DNA from: Mycobacterium sp. SVM_VP21
GTDB lineage: Bacteria > Actinomycetota > Actinomycetes > Mycobacteriales > Mycobacteriaceae
Length of the DNA stretch: 64,000 nt
Assembly: GCA_024758765.1 (NCBI GenBank)
Contig: CP101406.1
Coordinates: 620,001 to 684,000, forward strand
Direction of reading: 5' to 3'
A program made the position numbers and the translations under genes. Below the pieces are notes generated by a model. The model was given only the letters and a program-made list of their open reading frames with translations. It was not told the origin of the DNA and did not search any database. Below are positions 19,156 to 29,291 of the stretch, one piece after another; the stretch's first letter is position 1; each line of letters starts with the position of its first letter.

Positions 19156-22028
19156 TACTGGTTCTGTCCCTGGTCGGTGTCGAGGCTATTTTCTGGGCCC
19201 TTTTCTGGGCCCTTTTCTGGGCCCTTTGCCAAGCCGCCTTCTAGGCCGATTTCTCGGGCGTGCGATCGTGCGGCGTGCACTCCGCCGAAGTGACTGCTGA
19301 TCGAAGTGCGGATCGCCGCGGGATCCCGTTCCAGTGGCTCGGGGGCGGGCTGGGGCGGTACGCCGTTGGATGTTACCGGCTGTTCTGAGTCAGCCGAACC
19401 GTGCGCCGCGGCATGGGGGTCTTCGTCTGCCGGCGCCTCTGCCGCGGCTGAGCCGGGCACCAGCCGGGCGCCGGGCTCGCGGACCGGCAGGCCGTGCTCG
19501 GTGTGAGCGAGCACCGGCACGTTTTCCGCTTCCGCGGCTACCGACCAACCGCGGTCCCAGACCGACTGCCAGTCCAGATCGGCGCGCAGGCTGGGCTCGT
19601 TGGGGTCGTTGCCCACCGACTCCGAGAGCATCCGCTGGTAGATCGAGTCGGTTTCGGACTCGGGCTCGGGCTCGGGAGCTGCCGTGGCGACTCGGGCACG
19701 CGCCGCGAAATAGCCCGAGGTATCAATGGGAGCAAACTTCTCGGCCACCGGTTCAGCGGCCCGCTGCGGGTCCGGGGTCGGTGCTTCCGGCTGCCGAACG
19801 CCCGGCTGCTCGGCTTCCCACCACGGTTGCGGCAACTCGCGGCGTACCCGCTCGGGGGCCGTCGGCGGCTGCGACGGTTGTTCAGAGGGCACGCCGGTGA
19901 TGCCGCTGGACCCCGGGGTGCGTCGCGGCAGCAGCGAGACGACGGGACCGGGTTCGGCAGGCTCGGCGTCCTCGTAGGGCGCATACGACTGGTAGGGCTC
20001 GGGCTCATATTCGTATGGTTCGGCTTCATCCCGCTGCGGTGCGGGCTGCGCCTGCTCGGCGGGAGCGAAGTCGGCCTGGGCGGGCGGCGCGAGTGCCGGC
20101 GACTCCTCGAACGACCTGACGGTCAGCAGGTGCGGCGGCAGATACACCTCGGCGGTGATGCCACGAGATCCTTGCGAGGCCGGGAACAGCCGGACCTCGA
20201 TTTCGTGGCGAGCGGCCAGTCGAGAGATCACGAACAGACCCATGTGCCGGGCGTTCTCCGGACTGAACTCGCCGCCGGCCGCCAGGCGCATGTTGGCCAT
20301 CCGCAGGTCGGCGTCGGTCATCCCCAAGCCGGCGTCGACGACCTCGACCACTACCCCGCCGTCGTTCTCGAAACCGGCGACCACCCGCACCGGCTCCGTC
20401 GGCGCCGAATAGCGCAGGGCATTGTCGATCAGTTCCGCGAGCAGGTGTATGCAGTCCGCGCCGGCGGCGCCGATCACGGTGGTGTCGGGCACCAGGACGG
20501 TCTGCACCCGGTCGTAGCCCTCCACCTCCGAGGCGGCCGCGCTGATCAGGGTCGCCAGCGGAACCGGCCGGCCCCGCTCATGCGGCACCCGCGCACCGGC
20601 CAGCACCAGCAGGTTCGCGCCGTTGCGCCGCATCCGGGCGGCCAGGTGGTCCAGCCGGAACAGGCTCTCGAGTCGATCCGGGTCGTCCTCATTGCGCTCC
20701 AGCCGGTCGATGAGCGCCAACTGCTGATCGACCAGGGACCGGTTGCGCCGCGACATCGTCTCGAACATCTCGTTGACCAGGCGCCGAAGCCGTGCCTCAT
20801 CACCGGCGAGCAGCAGCGCCTGGGCGTGCAGCTCGTCGACGGCGTGGGCGACCTGCCCGACCTCCTCGGTGGTGTACACCGGCAGCGGGTCGGGGTCGCG
20901 GTCTGAACCGGGTACACCGGCACGCAACCGGGTGATCTCCTGTTCGAGGTCGACGTGGGCGACCTGCAAGGCGCTGTCGCGCAGGGTCCGCAGTGGCCGC
21001 ACCAACGAGCGTGCCACCAGCCACACCGCCAACAAGGTGGCGGTGATCGCGGCCAGCACCAGCACGATGTCGCGGAGGGCGGCAGCGCGCCGGTCCGCGG
21101 CACGGTCTTCCACCGCCGCGGTGACTGCCCCGGTGTTCTCGCTGATGAGCTGGGCGGCGATCTGGTCGGTGGTACGGATGGAGTCGCGCAGCACCGGGTT
21201 ATTGGGCAGCACCTGCTCCGGGTCGGACATGATCGACATCCGGGTCACCAGCTGCTGTTGCAGCGATTTGGCGTCCGGGGAGTCCACCCCGAGCACCTCG
21301 CTCATCCCGAACAGCGTCGACGGCTCGGTACCGGCCAAGGTCATCATCGAGCTGCGCAGCTCCGGATCGGGAAGCTCGCCACCCCGATTCACCAGCAGTT
21401 CCTGCATCATCATCTGGCCCCGCGCGCCGACGGCACGGCTCAAGCCCTCGGTCTGCGCCCGGATCCGCTCGCTGTCCACCCGCACCGACCCGTTGATGGC
21501 GTCCTCGGCGGTCAGCAGGATCGGCGCATAGCCGGTCACCTCGTCGCGCAGGCCGACCCCGGTGGTCGAGACCGAACTCAGCAACCCCTGGCCGCGTTCG
21601 ATCAGCGACTCCACTCCGGACCGCACATCGGTCGCCACATCGGTGTGCGACAGCCGAGACTGCAGCTCGTACTTGCGGTTCTCGAAGTTCTTCCGGGCAC
21701 CTTCGGCATCGCCGTCAGAGGAGGCGGCCACCAGCGCGTCGCCCAACGCCGACATGTAATTGGTGATCGCCGGAATCATCTCGGCGCGGTCGGCGACCAG
21801 CCGAAGCCGGTTGGCCTCGGTGAGCGCATTGGAGACACGCAGCCCGCCGAACAGCCCGGCCAGCGCCAGCGGCAGCAGTGCGATCGCCAGCACTTTCCAC
21901 CGAACCGGCCAGTTGCGCACCGACCACCGCGACGGACGTTTGACCGCCGCGGCGTCCGGCTCCTCGTCCCGGTCGACTGGGTCTTCTACGGCCGGGTCCA
22001 CCCCGTCCGGGTGGTCGAAGAGCGTCAC
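19155..22028 (-). CDS. Conservon sensor-like membrane histidine-kinase-type ATPase (MfpE / Rv3365c type)
   Basis: A 957-residue membrane protein. TM1 is at about 45-65, followed by an extracytoplasmic nitrate/sulfonate-sensing-like helical domain, TM2 near 320-340, HAMP-like and coiled regions, and an HATPase domain (N box [11 protein letters not shown]1 [10 protein letters not shown]). Phospho-accepting histidine motifs are weak, as usual for this family. The long acidic/Pro-rich tail (about 640-957) ends in three KGPE repeats. It starts with GTG at 22028, which overlaps the stop of a 20-codon upstream ORF. First main gene of the mfp operon. Confidence 0.88.
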   Translation of the reverse strand: MTLFDHPDGVDPAVEDPVDRDEEPDAAAVKRPSRWSVRNWPVRWKVLAIALLPLALAGLFGGLRVSNALTEANRLRLVADRAEMIPAITNYMSALGDALVAASSDGDAEGARKNFENRKYELQSRLSHTDVATDVRSGVESLIERGQGLLSSVSTTGVGLRDEVTGYAPILLTAEDAINGSVRVDSERIRAQTEGLSRAVGARGQMMMQELLVNRGGELPDPELRSSMMTLAGTEPSTLFGMSEVLGVDSPDAKSLQQQLVTRMSIMSDPEQVLPNNPVLRDSIRTTDQIAAQLISENTGAVTAAVEDRAADRRAAALRDIVLVLAAITATLLAVWLVARSLVRPLRTLRDSALQVAHVDLEQEITRLRAGVPGSDRDPDPLPVYTTEEVGQVAHAVDELHAQALLLAGDEARLRRLVNEMFETMSRRNRSLVDQQLALIDRLERNEDDPDRLESLFRLDHLAARMRRNGANLLVLAGARVPHERGRPVPLATLISAAASEVEGYDRVQTVLVPDTTVIGAAGADCIHLLAELIDNALRYSAPTEPVRVVAGFENDGGVVVEVVDAGLGMTDADLRMANMRLAAGGEFSPENARHMGLFVISRLAARHEIEVRLFPASQGSRGITAEVYLPPHLLTVRSFEESPALAPPAQADFAPAEQAQPAPQRDEAEPYEYEPEPYQSYAPYEDAEPAEPGPVVSLLPRRTPGSSGITGVPSEQPSQPPTAPERVRRELPQPWWEAEQPGVRQPEAPTPDPQRAAEPVAEKFAPIDTSGYFAARARVATAAPEPEPESETDSIYQRMLSESVGNDPNEPSLRADLDWQSVWDRGWSVAAEAENVPVLAHTEHGLPVREPGARLVPGSAAAEAPADEDPHAAAHGSADSEQPVTSNGVPPQPAPEPLERDPAAIRTSISSHFGGVHAARSHAREIGLEGGLAKGPEKGPEKGPENSLDTDQGQNQ
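19189..19224. repeat. Three perfect 12-bp tandem repeats in the sensor gene
   Basis: Unit TTTTCTGGGCCC repeated at 19189, 19201 and 19213. It codes for the KGPE repeats near the C-terminus and keeps the frame. The copy number is likely to vary between strains by slippage. Confidence 0.85.
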
Positions 22029-22087
22029 CAGTCAGCGGCCGGCTCACCGACCGCTCGGCTGAAATTCACCGTTTGCGCCTCATTCAT
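22025..22087 (-). CDS. Possible 20-codon upstream ORF coupled to the conservon sensor
   Basis: An ATG at 22087, preceded by GGAAAG with about 5 nt spacing, opens a 20-codon frame (starts MNEAQTVNF, ends PAADW). Its TGA overlaps the GTG of the sensor gene as GTGA. The sensor GTG has no Shine-Dalgarno of its own and its frame is closed by a TGA two codons upstream. A translated leader that hands ribosomes to the sensor would explain this. No similarity is recognised. Confidence 0.45.
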   Translation of the reverse strand: MNEAQTVNFSRAVGEPAADW

Positions 22088-22134
22088 CGGACTTTCCAGA
22101 ACCTGGTACCCGCACCGCGGGTTGCGGTGTGGTG

Positions 22135-22173
22135 CCGGTCTTGAATCAGGGTATGGGACCGGTCTTGAATCAG
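22135..22173. repeat. 15-bp direct repeat upstream of the mfp operon
   Basis: CCGGTCTTGAATCAG occurs at 22135-22149 and 22159-22173, 24 bp start to start. It lies 48-86 nt upstream of the leader ORF start (107-145 nt upstream of the sensor GTG). It could be a pair of regulator sites or a small duplication. Confidence 0.6.
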
Positions 22174-22542
22174 ACGGTCCACCTAGATCGGCAATTCGAC
22201 GAGTATGACAGTCGCCACGCGGCATGACCAGAGCCTTTATCGAAAAGGCACAGCTCCCGAGACCGGATCGTGCCCTCAGAAGGCGGGCACGACACCCCCC
22301 GGCGTGGTCGTTGATTGCCGCAATGTCAATAGCAGACGGTGCTTCGTGGGCAAACTACGATGCGTAGCCAAGACGCCATCTGTATCGAGTAATTCATAAA
22401 AGTCGGGACCAGTGAATTCGTCGCCTGCGTGCGCGGTGCGGACAGCTCACGGTCGACACTCTCGCCAGCCTCGACCCGGCGCCGGGAGAGTGGCCGCCGT
22501 CGTGATCATCACGTCGGTCAGCGACACCGCGGGGTCGTGAGG
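22174..22542. other. Intergenic region between the ferredoxin terminator and the mfp operon
   Basis: About 370 bp that look richer in A+T than the surrounding genes. I see no supported coding region. The promoter of the mfp operon probably lies here or in the repeat region next to it. Confidence 0.5.
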
Positions 22543-22562
22543 CAGGGCGGGAGCCCGCCCTG
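22543..22562 (-). terminator. GC-rich hairpin downstream of the ferredoxin gene
   Basis: Arms CAGGGCGGG and CCCGCCCTG are separated by 2 nt (or 8-bp arms with a 4-nt loop), nested in a second pair GAGGC/GCCTC. It lies 14 nt after the ferredoxin stop on the minus strand. It has no U tract, the form often seen in mycobacteria. Confidence 0.6.
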
Positions 22563-22576
22563 GGTGAGCCTCGGCG

Positions 22577-22900
22577 TTACTGCTCGACTTTGCTTTCGAG
22601 GTTCTTCACCGCAGCGGGGTCGTTCTCGGTCATGCCGATCTTGGCGGCACCGCCGGGAGAGCCGAGTTCGGCGAAGAAATCCGCGTTGTTCTGCGTGAAG
22701 ACGCTCCACTCTTCGGGCACGTCATCCTCGTAATAGATGGCCTCGACCGGGCAGACCGGCTCACACGCGCCACAGTCGACGCACTCGTCGGGCTGGATGT
22801 AGAGCATCCGAGCTCCCTCGTAAATGCAGTCGACGGGGCATTCTTCGGTGCACGCCTTGTCTTTGACGTCGACGCAGGGCTGAGCAATCACGTAAGCCAT
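22577..22900 (-). CDS. 7Fe ferredoxin
   Basis: A 107-residue seven-iron ferredoxin. The first cluster region is [21 protein letters not shown] (3Fe-4S plus a shared Cys) and the second is [12 protein letters not shown] (4Fe-4S). It closely resembles mycobacterial FdxC, including [25 protein letters not shown]. Its ATG overlaps the fprA stop (TGATG), so it probably forms an electron-transfer pair with that reductase. It could feed electrons to sulfite reductase or P450s. Confidence 0.93.
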   Translation of the reverse strand: MAYVIAQPCVDVKDKACTEECPVDCIYEGARMLYIQPDECVDCGACEPVCPVEAIYYEDDVPEEWSVFTQNNADFFAELGSPGGAAKIGMTENDPAAVKNLESKVEQ

Positions 22901-24300
22901 CAGAGTTCTCCTCGAGTCTCGATTGTCCCGGGATGCGCCTCCGGGAGTGGAGTCACGGCGAATCCGACACGTAGTAGATCCGGTACGGTCGGCAACTTAA
23001 CGCGCGGCCGCCCCTCCCGCTCGCCGGCAGCCCGCTCGTGCCGGTCGATGGCAAGCCAGTGCTCGGCCCTGACGAGCCCGGGCTGGCGTTCGGCCAGCCA
23101 ATCCGCGGGATCGCCACCTGAGTCGACGGGAGCGACCGTCGCCAGGTCGGCCAGCAGAGAATCCACGGTTTCCTGGGAGTCCTTCTTGTTCGTACCGATC
23201 ACCCCGCTGGGGCCGCGCTTGATCCATCCGGCGACGAATTCATTACGGCTGCCGGCTACCCGCCCGGCAGTGTTGGGGATTGTCCCGCTTCGCTCGTCGT
23301 ACGGCAGGCCCGCGATCGGGGTGCCACGGTAACCCACCGCACGCACCACGAACTGTGCGGGCAGGGTCTCTCTGGCACCGGTGTCCTTGGCGGTGAGCCG
23401 GCCGCTGGCGTCCATGACCAACTCGTTAGTCCCCAAAACGATGTTCTCCACTTTGCCGGATCCGGTGATCTCGATCGGCGACGTGAAAAACTTGAAGACG
23501 ATCCGGCGGTGGCCGGGGCGCGGTGTACGACTTGCGTAGTCACGCAACAGCTTCAAATTCTGCCGGACCGACTTGCTCGCCGCAGCGATATCCTCGTCGG
23601 TGATGCCGTCGAGTTGCGCGGGATCGACCACGACGTCGACGCCCTCAAGCTCGCCCAGTTCACGCAGCTCCAGGTTGGTGAATGCGCTCTGTAACGGCCC
23701 CCGCCGACCGATGATCACGACCTCGTCGATTCCACACGGGCGCAACGCCTGCAGTGCATGATCTGCGATGTCGGTCGCGGCAAGCGCCTCGGGATCCGTC
23801 ACCATCATCCGGGCGGCGTCGAGTGCGACATTGCCGTTGCCGACCACTATCGCCCTCCCCCGCGACAACTTGGGAGACAACATCGCACACGACGGATGCG
23901 CGTTGTACCAGCCGACGAAGTCGACCGCAGACACGCTGCCCAACAAGTCTTCACCGGGGATGTTCAACGGCCTATCGGCTTGCGCTCCAACGGCGTAAAT
24001 TACCGCATCATAGTGCTCCGCCAGCTCGTCGGCCTCAATGTCGCGTCCCACCATGACGTTACCGAACAGTCGGAATCGCTGGTCCTCGGCGGTCTTCTCG
24101 AATTGTGCGGTCACCGACTTGATCTTGGGATGGTCGGGCGCCACACCGGAACGTACCAGGCCCCATGGGGTCGGTAACATCTCCAGTACATCCACGCGCA
24201 CGTCGAACTCGTCCGACGCGTCGGCAGCATTGAGCAACGCCGACGCCGCGAAGAATGCCGACGGCCCGGAGCCCACGATGGCAACGCGGTAGTGACGCAT
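22900..24300 (-). CDS. fprA: Ferredoxin/flavodoxin-NADP+ reductase FprA
   Basis: A 466-residue FAD/NADPH adrenodoxin-reductase-type enzyme. The FAD motif [14 protein letters not shown] is N-terminal, then [20 protein letters not shown]. The NADP-binding [14 protein letters not shown] and [11 protein letters not shown] follow, with [19 protein letters not shown] near the C-terminus. It matches M. tuberculosis FprA (456 residues). The ATG at 24300 has AGAGGT 8 nt upstream; a TTG two codons earlier is not needed. It reduces the co-encoded ferredoxin with NADPH. Confidence 0.95.
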   Translation of the reverse strand: MRHYRVAIVGSGPSAFFAASALLNAADASDEFDVRVDVLEMLPTPWGLVRSGVAPDHPKIKSVTAQFEKTAEDQRFRLFGNVMVGRDIEADELAEHYDAVIYAVGAQADRPLNIPGEDLLGSVSAVDFVGWYNAHPSCAMLSPKLSRGRAIVVGNGNVALDAARMMVTDPEALAATDIADHALQALRPCGIDEVVIIGRRGPLQSAFTNLELRELGELEGVDVVVDPAQLDGITDEDIAAASKSVRQNLKLLRDYASRTPRPGHRRIVFKFFTSPIEITGSGKVENIVLGTNELVMDASGRLTAKDTGARETLPAQFVVRAVGYRGTPIAGLPYDERSGTIPNTAGRVAGSRNEFVAGWIKRGPSGVIGTNKKDSQETVDSLLADLATVAPVDSGGDPADWLAERQPGLVRAEHWLAIDRHERAAGEREGRPRVKLPTVPDLLRVGFAVTPLPEAHPGTIETRGEL

Positions 24301-24554
24301 GATCAATTACCTCTGAACCGGCACGAAGCCGGTGTCTTCGGGGACGTCAAATGTGTCATACCTGCGATGATTCCCCGTGCCGAACGCTCCCGGTAGCGGT
24401 CGACGCCTTGTGAAGTCACAAACTTCCGTTGTGGCCGGTCTTCGCGGGGTGACGGCAGCGCGAAGTTCGCGAGATTACTTCGAAAGTGGTCGGGGTGTCC
24501 TGCATACGGTGCCGTATCGACTGCGCCGTCAACGATCTTGTGCTTTCATCGGGC

Positions 24555-25550
24555 ATGCCGCTCAGTTCCCGCATGCCTGAGCTCAGCGCGTTCGAAATCT
24601 TTCTGGCACTGGCCCAGACGGGCAGCCAAGGCGGCGCGGCGCGCCAACTCGGAATAACCCAGCAAGCCGTCTCGACGCGCCTCGCCTCCATGGAAGCCCA
24701 GATCGGCGCACGACTGGCCGTACGCACGACACGCGGCTCCCAGCTGACTCCAGCCGGCGACCTTGTCGCCGAGTGGGCGGCACGCCTGTTGGACCTCGCC
24801 AATGAGGTCGATACCGGGCTCCGATCACTTCGTGCCGAGGCCCGTCAGCGCATACGAATCGTGGCCAGCCAGACCATCGCCGAACAACTCATGCCCAACT
24901 GGCTGGTGTCATTGCAGACCGCCGCCGACCAGCAGGACCGGCCCGCCATGCAGGTAACGTTGACCGCCACCAACAGCGAACACGCGGTCATCGCGGTGCG
25001 TGACGGCGATGCGGACTTGGGGTTTATCGAAAGCCCGAGTTTGCCAACGGGATTGGGAAGCTGCGTGGTAGGCAGGGACGAACTGGTGGTGGTGGTTCCG
25101 GCGCGGCACAAATGGACTCGACGGCCGCAGGGTGTCAGTGCTGCCGAAGTGGCTCAGACACCGTTGGTGACGCGCGAGCCGCACTCCGGTATACGCGAGT
25201 CGCTTACCGTGGCCCTGCGCCGAACCCTGGGCCGCGACATGGAGCAGGCAGCCCCCGCCCTGGAGTTGTCCTCGGCAGCGGCCATGCGTGCTGCTGTTCT
25301 TGCCGGAGCGGGCCCAGCGGTGATGAGCCGGCTGGCGGTGGCCGACGATCTGGCGGCCGGCCGGTTGCATGCCGTCGCAGTCCCGGAGTTGGACCTGCGG
25401 CGCCAACTACGCGCCATCTGGATCGGCGGGCGAACACCACCCGCCGGTGCGGTACGCGATCTGCTGAGTCACATCAGCACCCATAGTCGAACGATGGCCC
25501 GATCCGGCCCCGCCGGACCCAGATCCTATCGAGGTTCGTCGACCCGGTGA
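24555..25550 (+). CDS. LysR-family transcriptional regulator
   Basis: A 331-residue regulator with an N-terminal winged HTH (FEIFLALAQTGSQGGAARQLGITQQAVSTRLASMEAQIG) and a C-terminal two-lobe effector domain. The start at MPLSSRMPEL (24555) is taken from homologs such as Rv0377; MPELSAF (24573) is possible. It is divergent from fprA with a 254-bp gap, and so could control fprA-fdx (inference), and convergent with pntB. The effector is unknown. Confidence 0.85.
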   Translation: MPLSSRMPELSAFEIFLALAQTGSQGGAARQLGITQQAVSTRLASMEAQIGARLAVRTTRGSQLTPAGDLVAEWAARLLDLANEVDTGLRSLRAEARQRIRIVASQTIAEQLMPNWLVSLQTAADQQDRPAMQVTLTATNSEHAVIAVRDGDADLGFIESPSLPTGLGSCVVGRDELVVVVPARHKWTRRPQGVSAAEVAQTPLVTREPHSGIRESLTVALRRTLGRDMEQAAPALELSSAAAMRAAVLAGAGPAVMSRLAVADDLAAGRLHAVAVPELDLRRQLRAIWIGGRTPPAGAVRDLLSHISTHSRTMARSGPAGPRSYRGSSTR

Positions 25551-25689
25551 TCCGCCGGGAAGGGCGTCGGCGGCCCCAAGACCGGGGCTGGAATGGCGTG
25601 ACCGCCGTGGCCCCGGGTCTCGCCAACCCGATCACGCCCTGCGCCACCACAGATCGCGGGAGTAGCCACAGGCGGCCCCGTTGGGAGGC

Positions 25690-27111
25690 TTACAGCGCGT
25701 GCAGGATGTCTTCGACGCGGTCTTTGGCGTCGCCGAACAGCATGGCGGAGTTGTGCCGGAAGAACAGTGGGTTCTGCACGCCGGCGTAGCCGGAAGCCAT
25801 GGAGCGCTTGAAGACGATCACGTTGTCGGCGTCCCACACGGTCAGCACCGGCATCCCCGCGATGGGGCTGGACGGGTCTTCGGCGGCGGCCGGGTTGACG
25901 GTGTCGTTGGCCCCGATCACCAGGACCACGGAGGTGTCGGCGAAGTCGTCGTTGATCTCGTCCATCTCCAGCACGATGTCGTAGGGCACCTTGGCCTCGG
26001 CCAGCAGCACATTCATATGCCCGGGCAGTCGGCCGGCGACCGGGTGGATGCCGAAGCGCACGTTGACGCCGCGGTCGCGCAGCTTGCGGGTCAGCTCAGC
26101 GACCCCGTACTGGGCTTGGGCGACGGCCATGCCGTAGCCCGGGGTAATGATCACCGAATCCGCGCCCGAGAGCAGTTCGGCGACGCCTTCGGCGGTGATC
26201 TCGCGGTGCTCGCCGTAGTCCTTGTCCTCGGCGGGGCCGGCTTCGATCCCGAAGCCGCCGGCGATCACCGAGATGAACGAGCGGTTCATCGCCTTGCACA
26301 TGATGTAGGACAGGTAGGCACCCGAGGAGCCGACCAGCGCGCCGGTGATGATCAGCAGGTCGTTGGAGAGCAGGAAGCCTGAGGCGGCCGCCGCCCAGCC
26401 GGAGTAGCTGTTGAGCATCGAGACGACCACCGGCATGTCCCCACCACCGATGGAAGCCACCAGGTGCCAGCCCAGCGCCAGCGCCAGCACGGTCACCACG
26501 ATCAGCGACCACAGCTTGGGCTCGTTGACGAACCACACCGTCAGTGCGACGAACGCAACCAGGGCGCCGATGTTGAGGAAGTTCTTGCCGGGCAGCATCA
26601 GCGGGTTGGACTTCATCCGCGCCGACAGTTTGAGGTTGGCCACGATGGAGCCGGTGAAGGTGACCGCACCGATGAACACGCCGATGAACACCTCGGCCGA
26701 GTGGATGCCGAACAGCCCCTGGGCGGCCAGTTCGCGAGCGTCGGCGCTGCACGGGCTGTTTTCTACGTGCAGGTAGCCGTTCCAGCCGACCAGCACGGCA
26801 GCCAGGCCGACGAAGGAGTGCAGCAGGGCGATCAGCTCGGGCATGCCAGTCATCTCGACCACCTTGGCGCGCCACAACCCGATCGCCGCACCCACCACGG
26901 TGGCTCCGATCAGCAACGCCAAGCCGACCGGATTGATGTCGTGATGCACCGCCAGGGTGATCGTCGCGGCCAGCGCCACCGCCATCCCGAGGATGCCGAA
27001 GCTGTTGCCGGCCTTGGACGTCTCGTGGCGGCTCAGCCCGGCCAGGGCCAGGATGAACAGCAAGGCCGCGACGATGTATGCCGCCGAGGCGGCGGTCTCA
27101 ACTGAAAACAT
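25690..27111 (-). CDS. pntB: NAD(P) transhydrogenase beta subunit PntB
   Basis: A 473-residue membrane protein with about nine N-terminal membrane helices. The C-terminal NADP(H)-binding dIII domain shows [38 protein letters not shown], and [14 protein letters not shown]. With PntA it uses the proton-motive force to transfer hydride from NADH to NADP+. It lies 35 bp after pntA. Confidence 0.95.
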   Translation of the reverse strand: MFSVETAASAAYIVAALLFILALAGLSRHETSKAGNSFGILGMAVALAATITLAVHHDINPVGLALLIGATVVGAAIGLWRAKVVEMTGMPELIALLHSFVGLAAVLVGWNGYLHVENSPCSADARELAAQGLFGIHSAEVFIGVFIGAVTFTGSIVANLKLSARMKSNPLMLPGKNFLNIGALVAFVALTVWFVNEPKLWSLIVVTVLALALGWHLVASIGGGDMPVVVSMLNSYSGWAAAASGFLLSNDLLIITGALVGSSGAYLSYIMCKAMNRSFISVIAGGFGIEAGPAEDKDYGEHREITAEGVAELLSGADSVIITPGYGMAVAQAQYGVAELTRKLRDRGVNVRFGIHPVAGRLPGHMNVLLAEAKVPYDIVLEMDEINDDFADTSVVLVIGANDTVNPAAAEDPSSPIAGMPVLTVWDADNVIVFKRSMASGYAGVQNPLFFRHNSAMLFGDAKDRVEDILHAL

Positions 27112-27146
27112 AAGCGGGGTCTACTCCAAGTCGGGGTGCGCAGCGC

Positions 27147-28670
27147 CTAGCTGCGGGAGAACATGGCGAGCATGCGGCGGGTCACCGCAAAACCACCGAA
27201 GATGTTGATGCTGGCCAGCAGGATCGCCGCGGCGGCCAAACTCGTGATGGCCGGGTCGCCGTGGCCGATCTGCAGCAGCGCGCCCACCACGATGATTCCC
27301 GAGATCGCATTGGTCACCGACATCAGCGGCGTGTGCAGCGCGTGGTGCACATGGCCGATCACGTAGTAACCGATCACGATCGCCAATGCGAAGACGGTCA
27401 GGTGCACCTGCAGCGCCGCCGGCGCCAGCGCAACCAGCGCGAACAGCACGGCCGCAGCCGAGACCACCACACCCAGCCGGCGCCCGGCCGACATCGGTTC
27501 CTTATTCGCCTGCGCGACCACCGGCGCTTCGGCGACCTTCGCCGGGGCGGCCGAGACCTGCACCGGCGGCGGGGGCCACGTCGACTCACCGTCGCGCACC
27601 ACGGTCATCGACCGCTGCACCACATCGTCGAAATCCAGCACCAGCTGACCGTCCTTGCCCGGGGTCAGCAGCTTCATCAGGTTGACCAGGTTGGTGCCGT
27701 AGAGCTGCGACGCCTGCGCGGGCAGCCGGCCGGCCAGATCGGTGTAACCGACGATCGTCACCCCGTTGCCGGTGACCACCGCCTGATCCTTCACGGTGCC
27801 CTCGACGTTGCCGCCGTTAGCCGCAGCCATATCCACGATCACGCTGCCCGGCTTCATCGACGCCACCATCTCCGCGGTGATGATCCGCGGCGCAGGCCGA
27901 CCCGGAATCAACGCCGTGGTGATAATAATGTCGACGTCGGCGCACTGATCGCTGTACAGCTGCGCCTCGCGAGCCTTGTAGTCGTCGCCCATCTCCTTGG
28001 CATAGCCGGTGGCCGACACCTCAGCTTCGGGGTCTTCGATGGACAGGTACTCCCCGCCGAGCGAGCGGACCTGGTCGGCGACCTCCGGGCGCGGGTCGGT
28101 GGCCCGCACGATCGCACCCAAGCTCCCGGCCGCACCGATCGCGGCCAGACCCGCGACGCCGGCACCTACCACCAGTACCTTGGCCGGCGGCACCTTGCCT
28201 GCGGCGGTCACCTGGCCGGTGAAGAACCGCCCGAAGGTATGGGCGGCCTCGACCACGGCGCGGTAGCCGGCGATGTTGGCCATCGAGCTCAGTACGTCCA
28301 GCGACTGGGCACGCGAGATCCGGGGGACGGCGTCCATCGACAGTGCTGTGATGGGCCGGCAAGCCAGATCCTCCACCCGTTCCGGGTTCAGGGCGGGCGC
28401 CAGCAGGCTGATCAGCGTTGCGCCCGGCTTCATCCCATCCAGCTGCTCGGCCGACGGGGCGTTAACACCGAAGACAATGTCGGCGGCGCGCGCATCGCCG
28501 ATAGTGGCGCCGGCCTCGACGAACGCCGCATCGGAGAAGGACGATGCTTCCCCAGCACCAGCATCCACCACCACGTCGTAACCGAGCTTCATCAACGCCG
28601 CGACCGTCGTCGGCGTCGCCGACACACGCGTCTCACCAGGCAACGCCTCGGAAAGGACACCTATAATCAA
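27147..28670 (-). CDS. pntA: NAD(P) transhydrogenase alpha subunit PntA (fused form)
   Basis: A 507-residue protein. The NAD(H)-binding dI domain (1-380) has [25 protein letters not shown] and the [13 protein letters not shown] segment. After a Pro/Ala linker, four membrane helices follow (about 410-500). This is the fused E. coli-like arrangement; in M. tuberculosis the two parts are separate genes (pntAa, pntAb). The start is a TTG at 28670 with GGAGAAG 4 nt upstream. Confidence 0.93.
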   Translation of the reverse strand: MIIGVLSEALPGETRVSATPTTVAALMKLGYDVVVDAGAGEASSFSDAAFVEAGATIGDARAADIVFGVNAPSAEQLDGMKPGATLISLLAPALNPERVEDLACRPITALSMDAVPRISRAQSLDVLSSMANIAGYRAVVEAAHTFGRFFTGQVTAAGKVPPAKVLVVGAGVAGLAAIGAAGSLGAIVRATDPRPEVADQVRSLGGEYLSIEDPEAEVSATGYAKEMGDDYKAREAQLYSDQCADVDIIITTALIPGRPAPRIITAEMVASMKPGSVIVDMAAANGGNVEGTVKDQAVVTGNGVTIVGYTDLAGRLPAQASQLYGTNLVNLMKLLTPGKDGQLVLDFDDVVQRSMTVVRDGESTWPPPPVQVSAAPAKVAEAPVVAQANKEPMSAGRRLGVVVSAAAVLFALVALAPAALQVHLTVFALAIVIGYYVIGHVHHALHTPLMSVTNAISGIIVVGALLQIGHGDPAITSLAAAAILLASINIFGGFAVTRRMLAMFSRS

Positions 28671-28984
28671 TCTGCTTCTCCGTTAATCCCGAATCTGATT
28701 GGCAGCACATCTATCTCGCCAGGAATGACACCCGAAAGAGCCGACCTGAAAGCACCCGCTGCGCCACCCACGCATCAGCCACGGCAACGTGAAGCCGGGG
28801 AAATGCGAGAAGTGTTCGTCGACGACGGTCAGGTCGATATCGTCCAGCGCGACACCTGTCTCGCGGGAGTTCCTTGACGACACTCAGGTCTCCAACCCCA
28901 GGATGACAACCTTCTTCTTTGCCCCGCGCTTCGTCCACCTCGGCAGTTTCAGAATTTCCCCGACAGCACGGCCAGAAGGCCGAG
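28671..28984. other. Intergenic region upstream of pntA
   Basis: 314 bp between the pntA start and the stop of the sat-linked small gene, all on the minus strand. Base composition looks lower in GC than its neighbours. A 66-codon minus frame at 28683-28883 has no recognisable similarity and I do not call it. The pntA promoter should be here. Confidence 0.45.
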
Positions 28985-29290
28985 TCAGGCCAAGTAGCGG
29001 TCGACGACTTCCGGTCCGGTTGAATTCAGCAAAATGGACAACTCCAATAGTTTATCCTTCGCCTCTTTGGGCAGAAGTTCGATCGACGAGGTCGTCGAGG
29101 AATCATATTTAGCCGCAGCATGACGAGCCAGGAGCTCGTCTTTCTGGTCCTCGGTGACGTCCAGGACCAGCACTTTCATCCCGGCGAATTCGTCATTCGC
29201 ACGGTCCGCCATGCCGACCTCTTCGAGTAGACGCAGGCGCTCGTCATTGATCCAGATCTTGATCTGGACACCGGTAACGCTTCGGGTCAT
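28985..29290 (-). CDS. Small conserved-looking protein coupled to sat; function unknown
   Basis: A 101-residue soluble, charged, mostly helical protein (VQIKIWINDERLRLLEEVGMADRA at the start; LLPKEAKDKLLELSILLN near the end). It has no signal peptide, membrane segment or cysteine. Its ATG starts 1 nt after the sat stop (TGACATG), so expression with Sat is almost certain. I do not recognise the family. A structural or regulatory partner of Sat, or of a downstream APS-handling step, is a guess. Confidence 0.6.
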   Translation of the reverse strand: MTRSVTGVQIKIWINDERLRLLEEVGMADRANDEFAGMKVLVLDVTEDQKDELLARHAAAKYDSSTTSSIELLPKEAKDKLLELSILLNSTGPEVVDRYLA

Positions 29291-29291
29291 G

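Noticed and set aside
28683..28883. 66-codon minus-strand ORF upstream of pntA
   Set aside because: No Shine-Dalgarno, no similarity, and a Trp/Cys-rich end unlike a real small protein.
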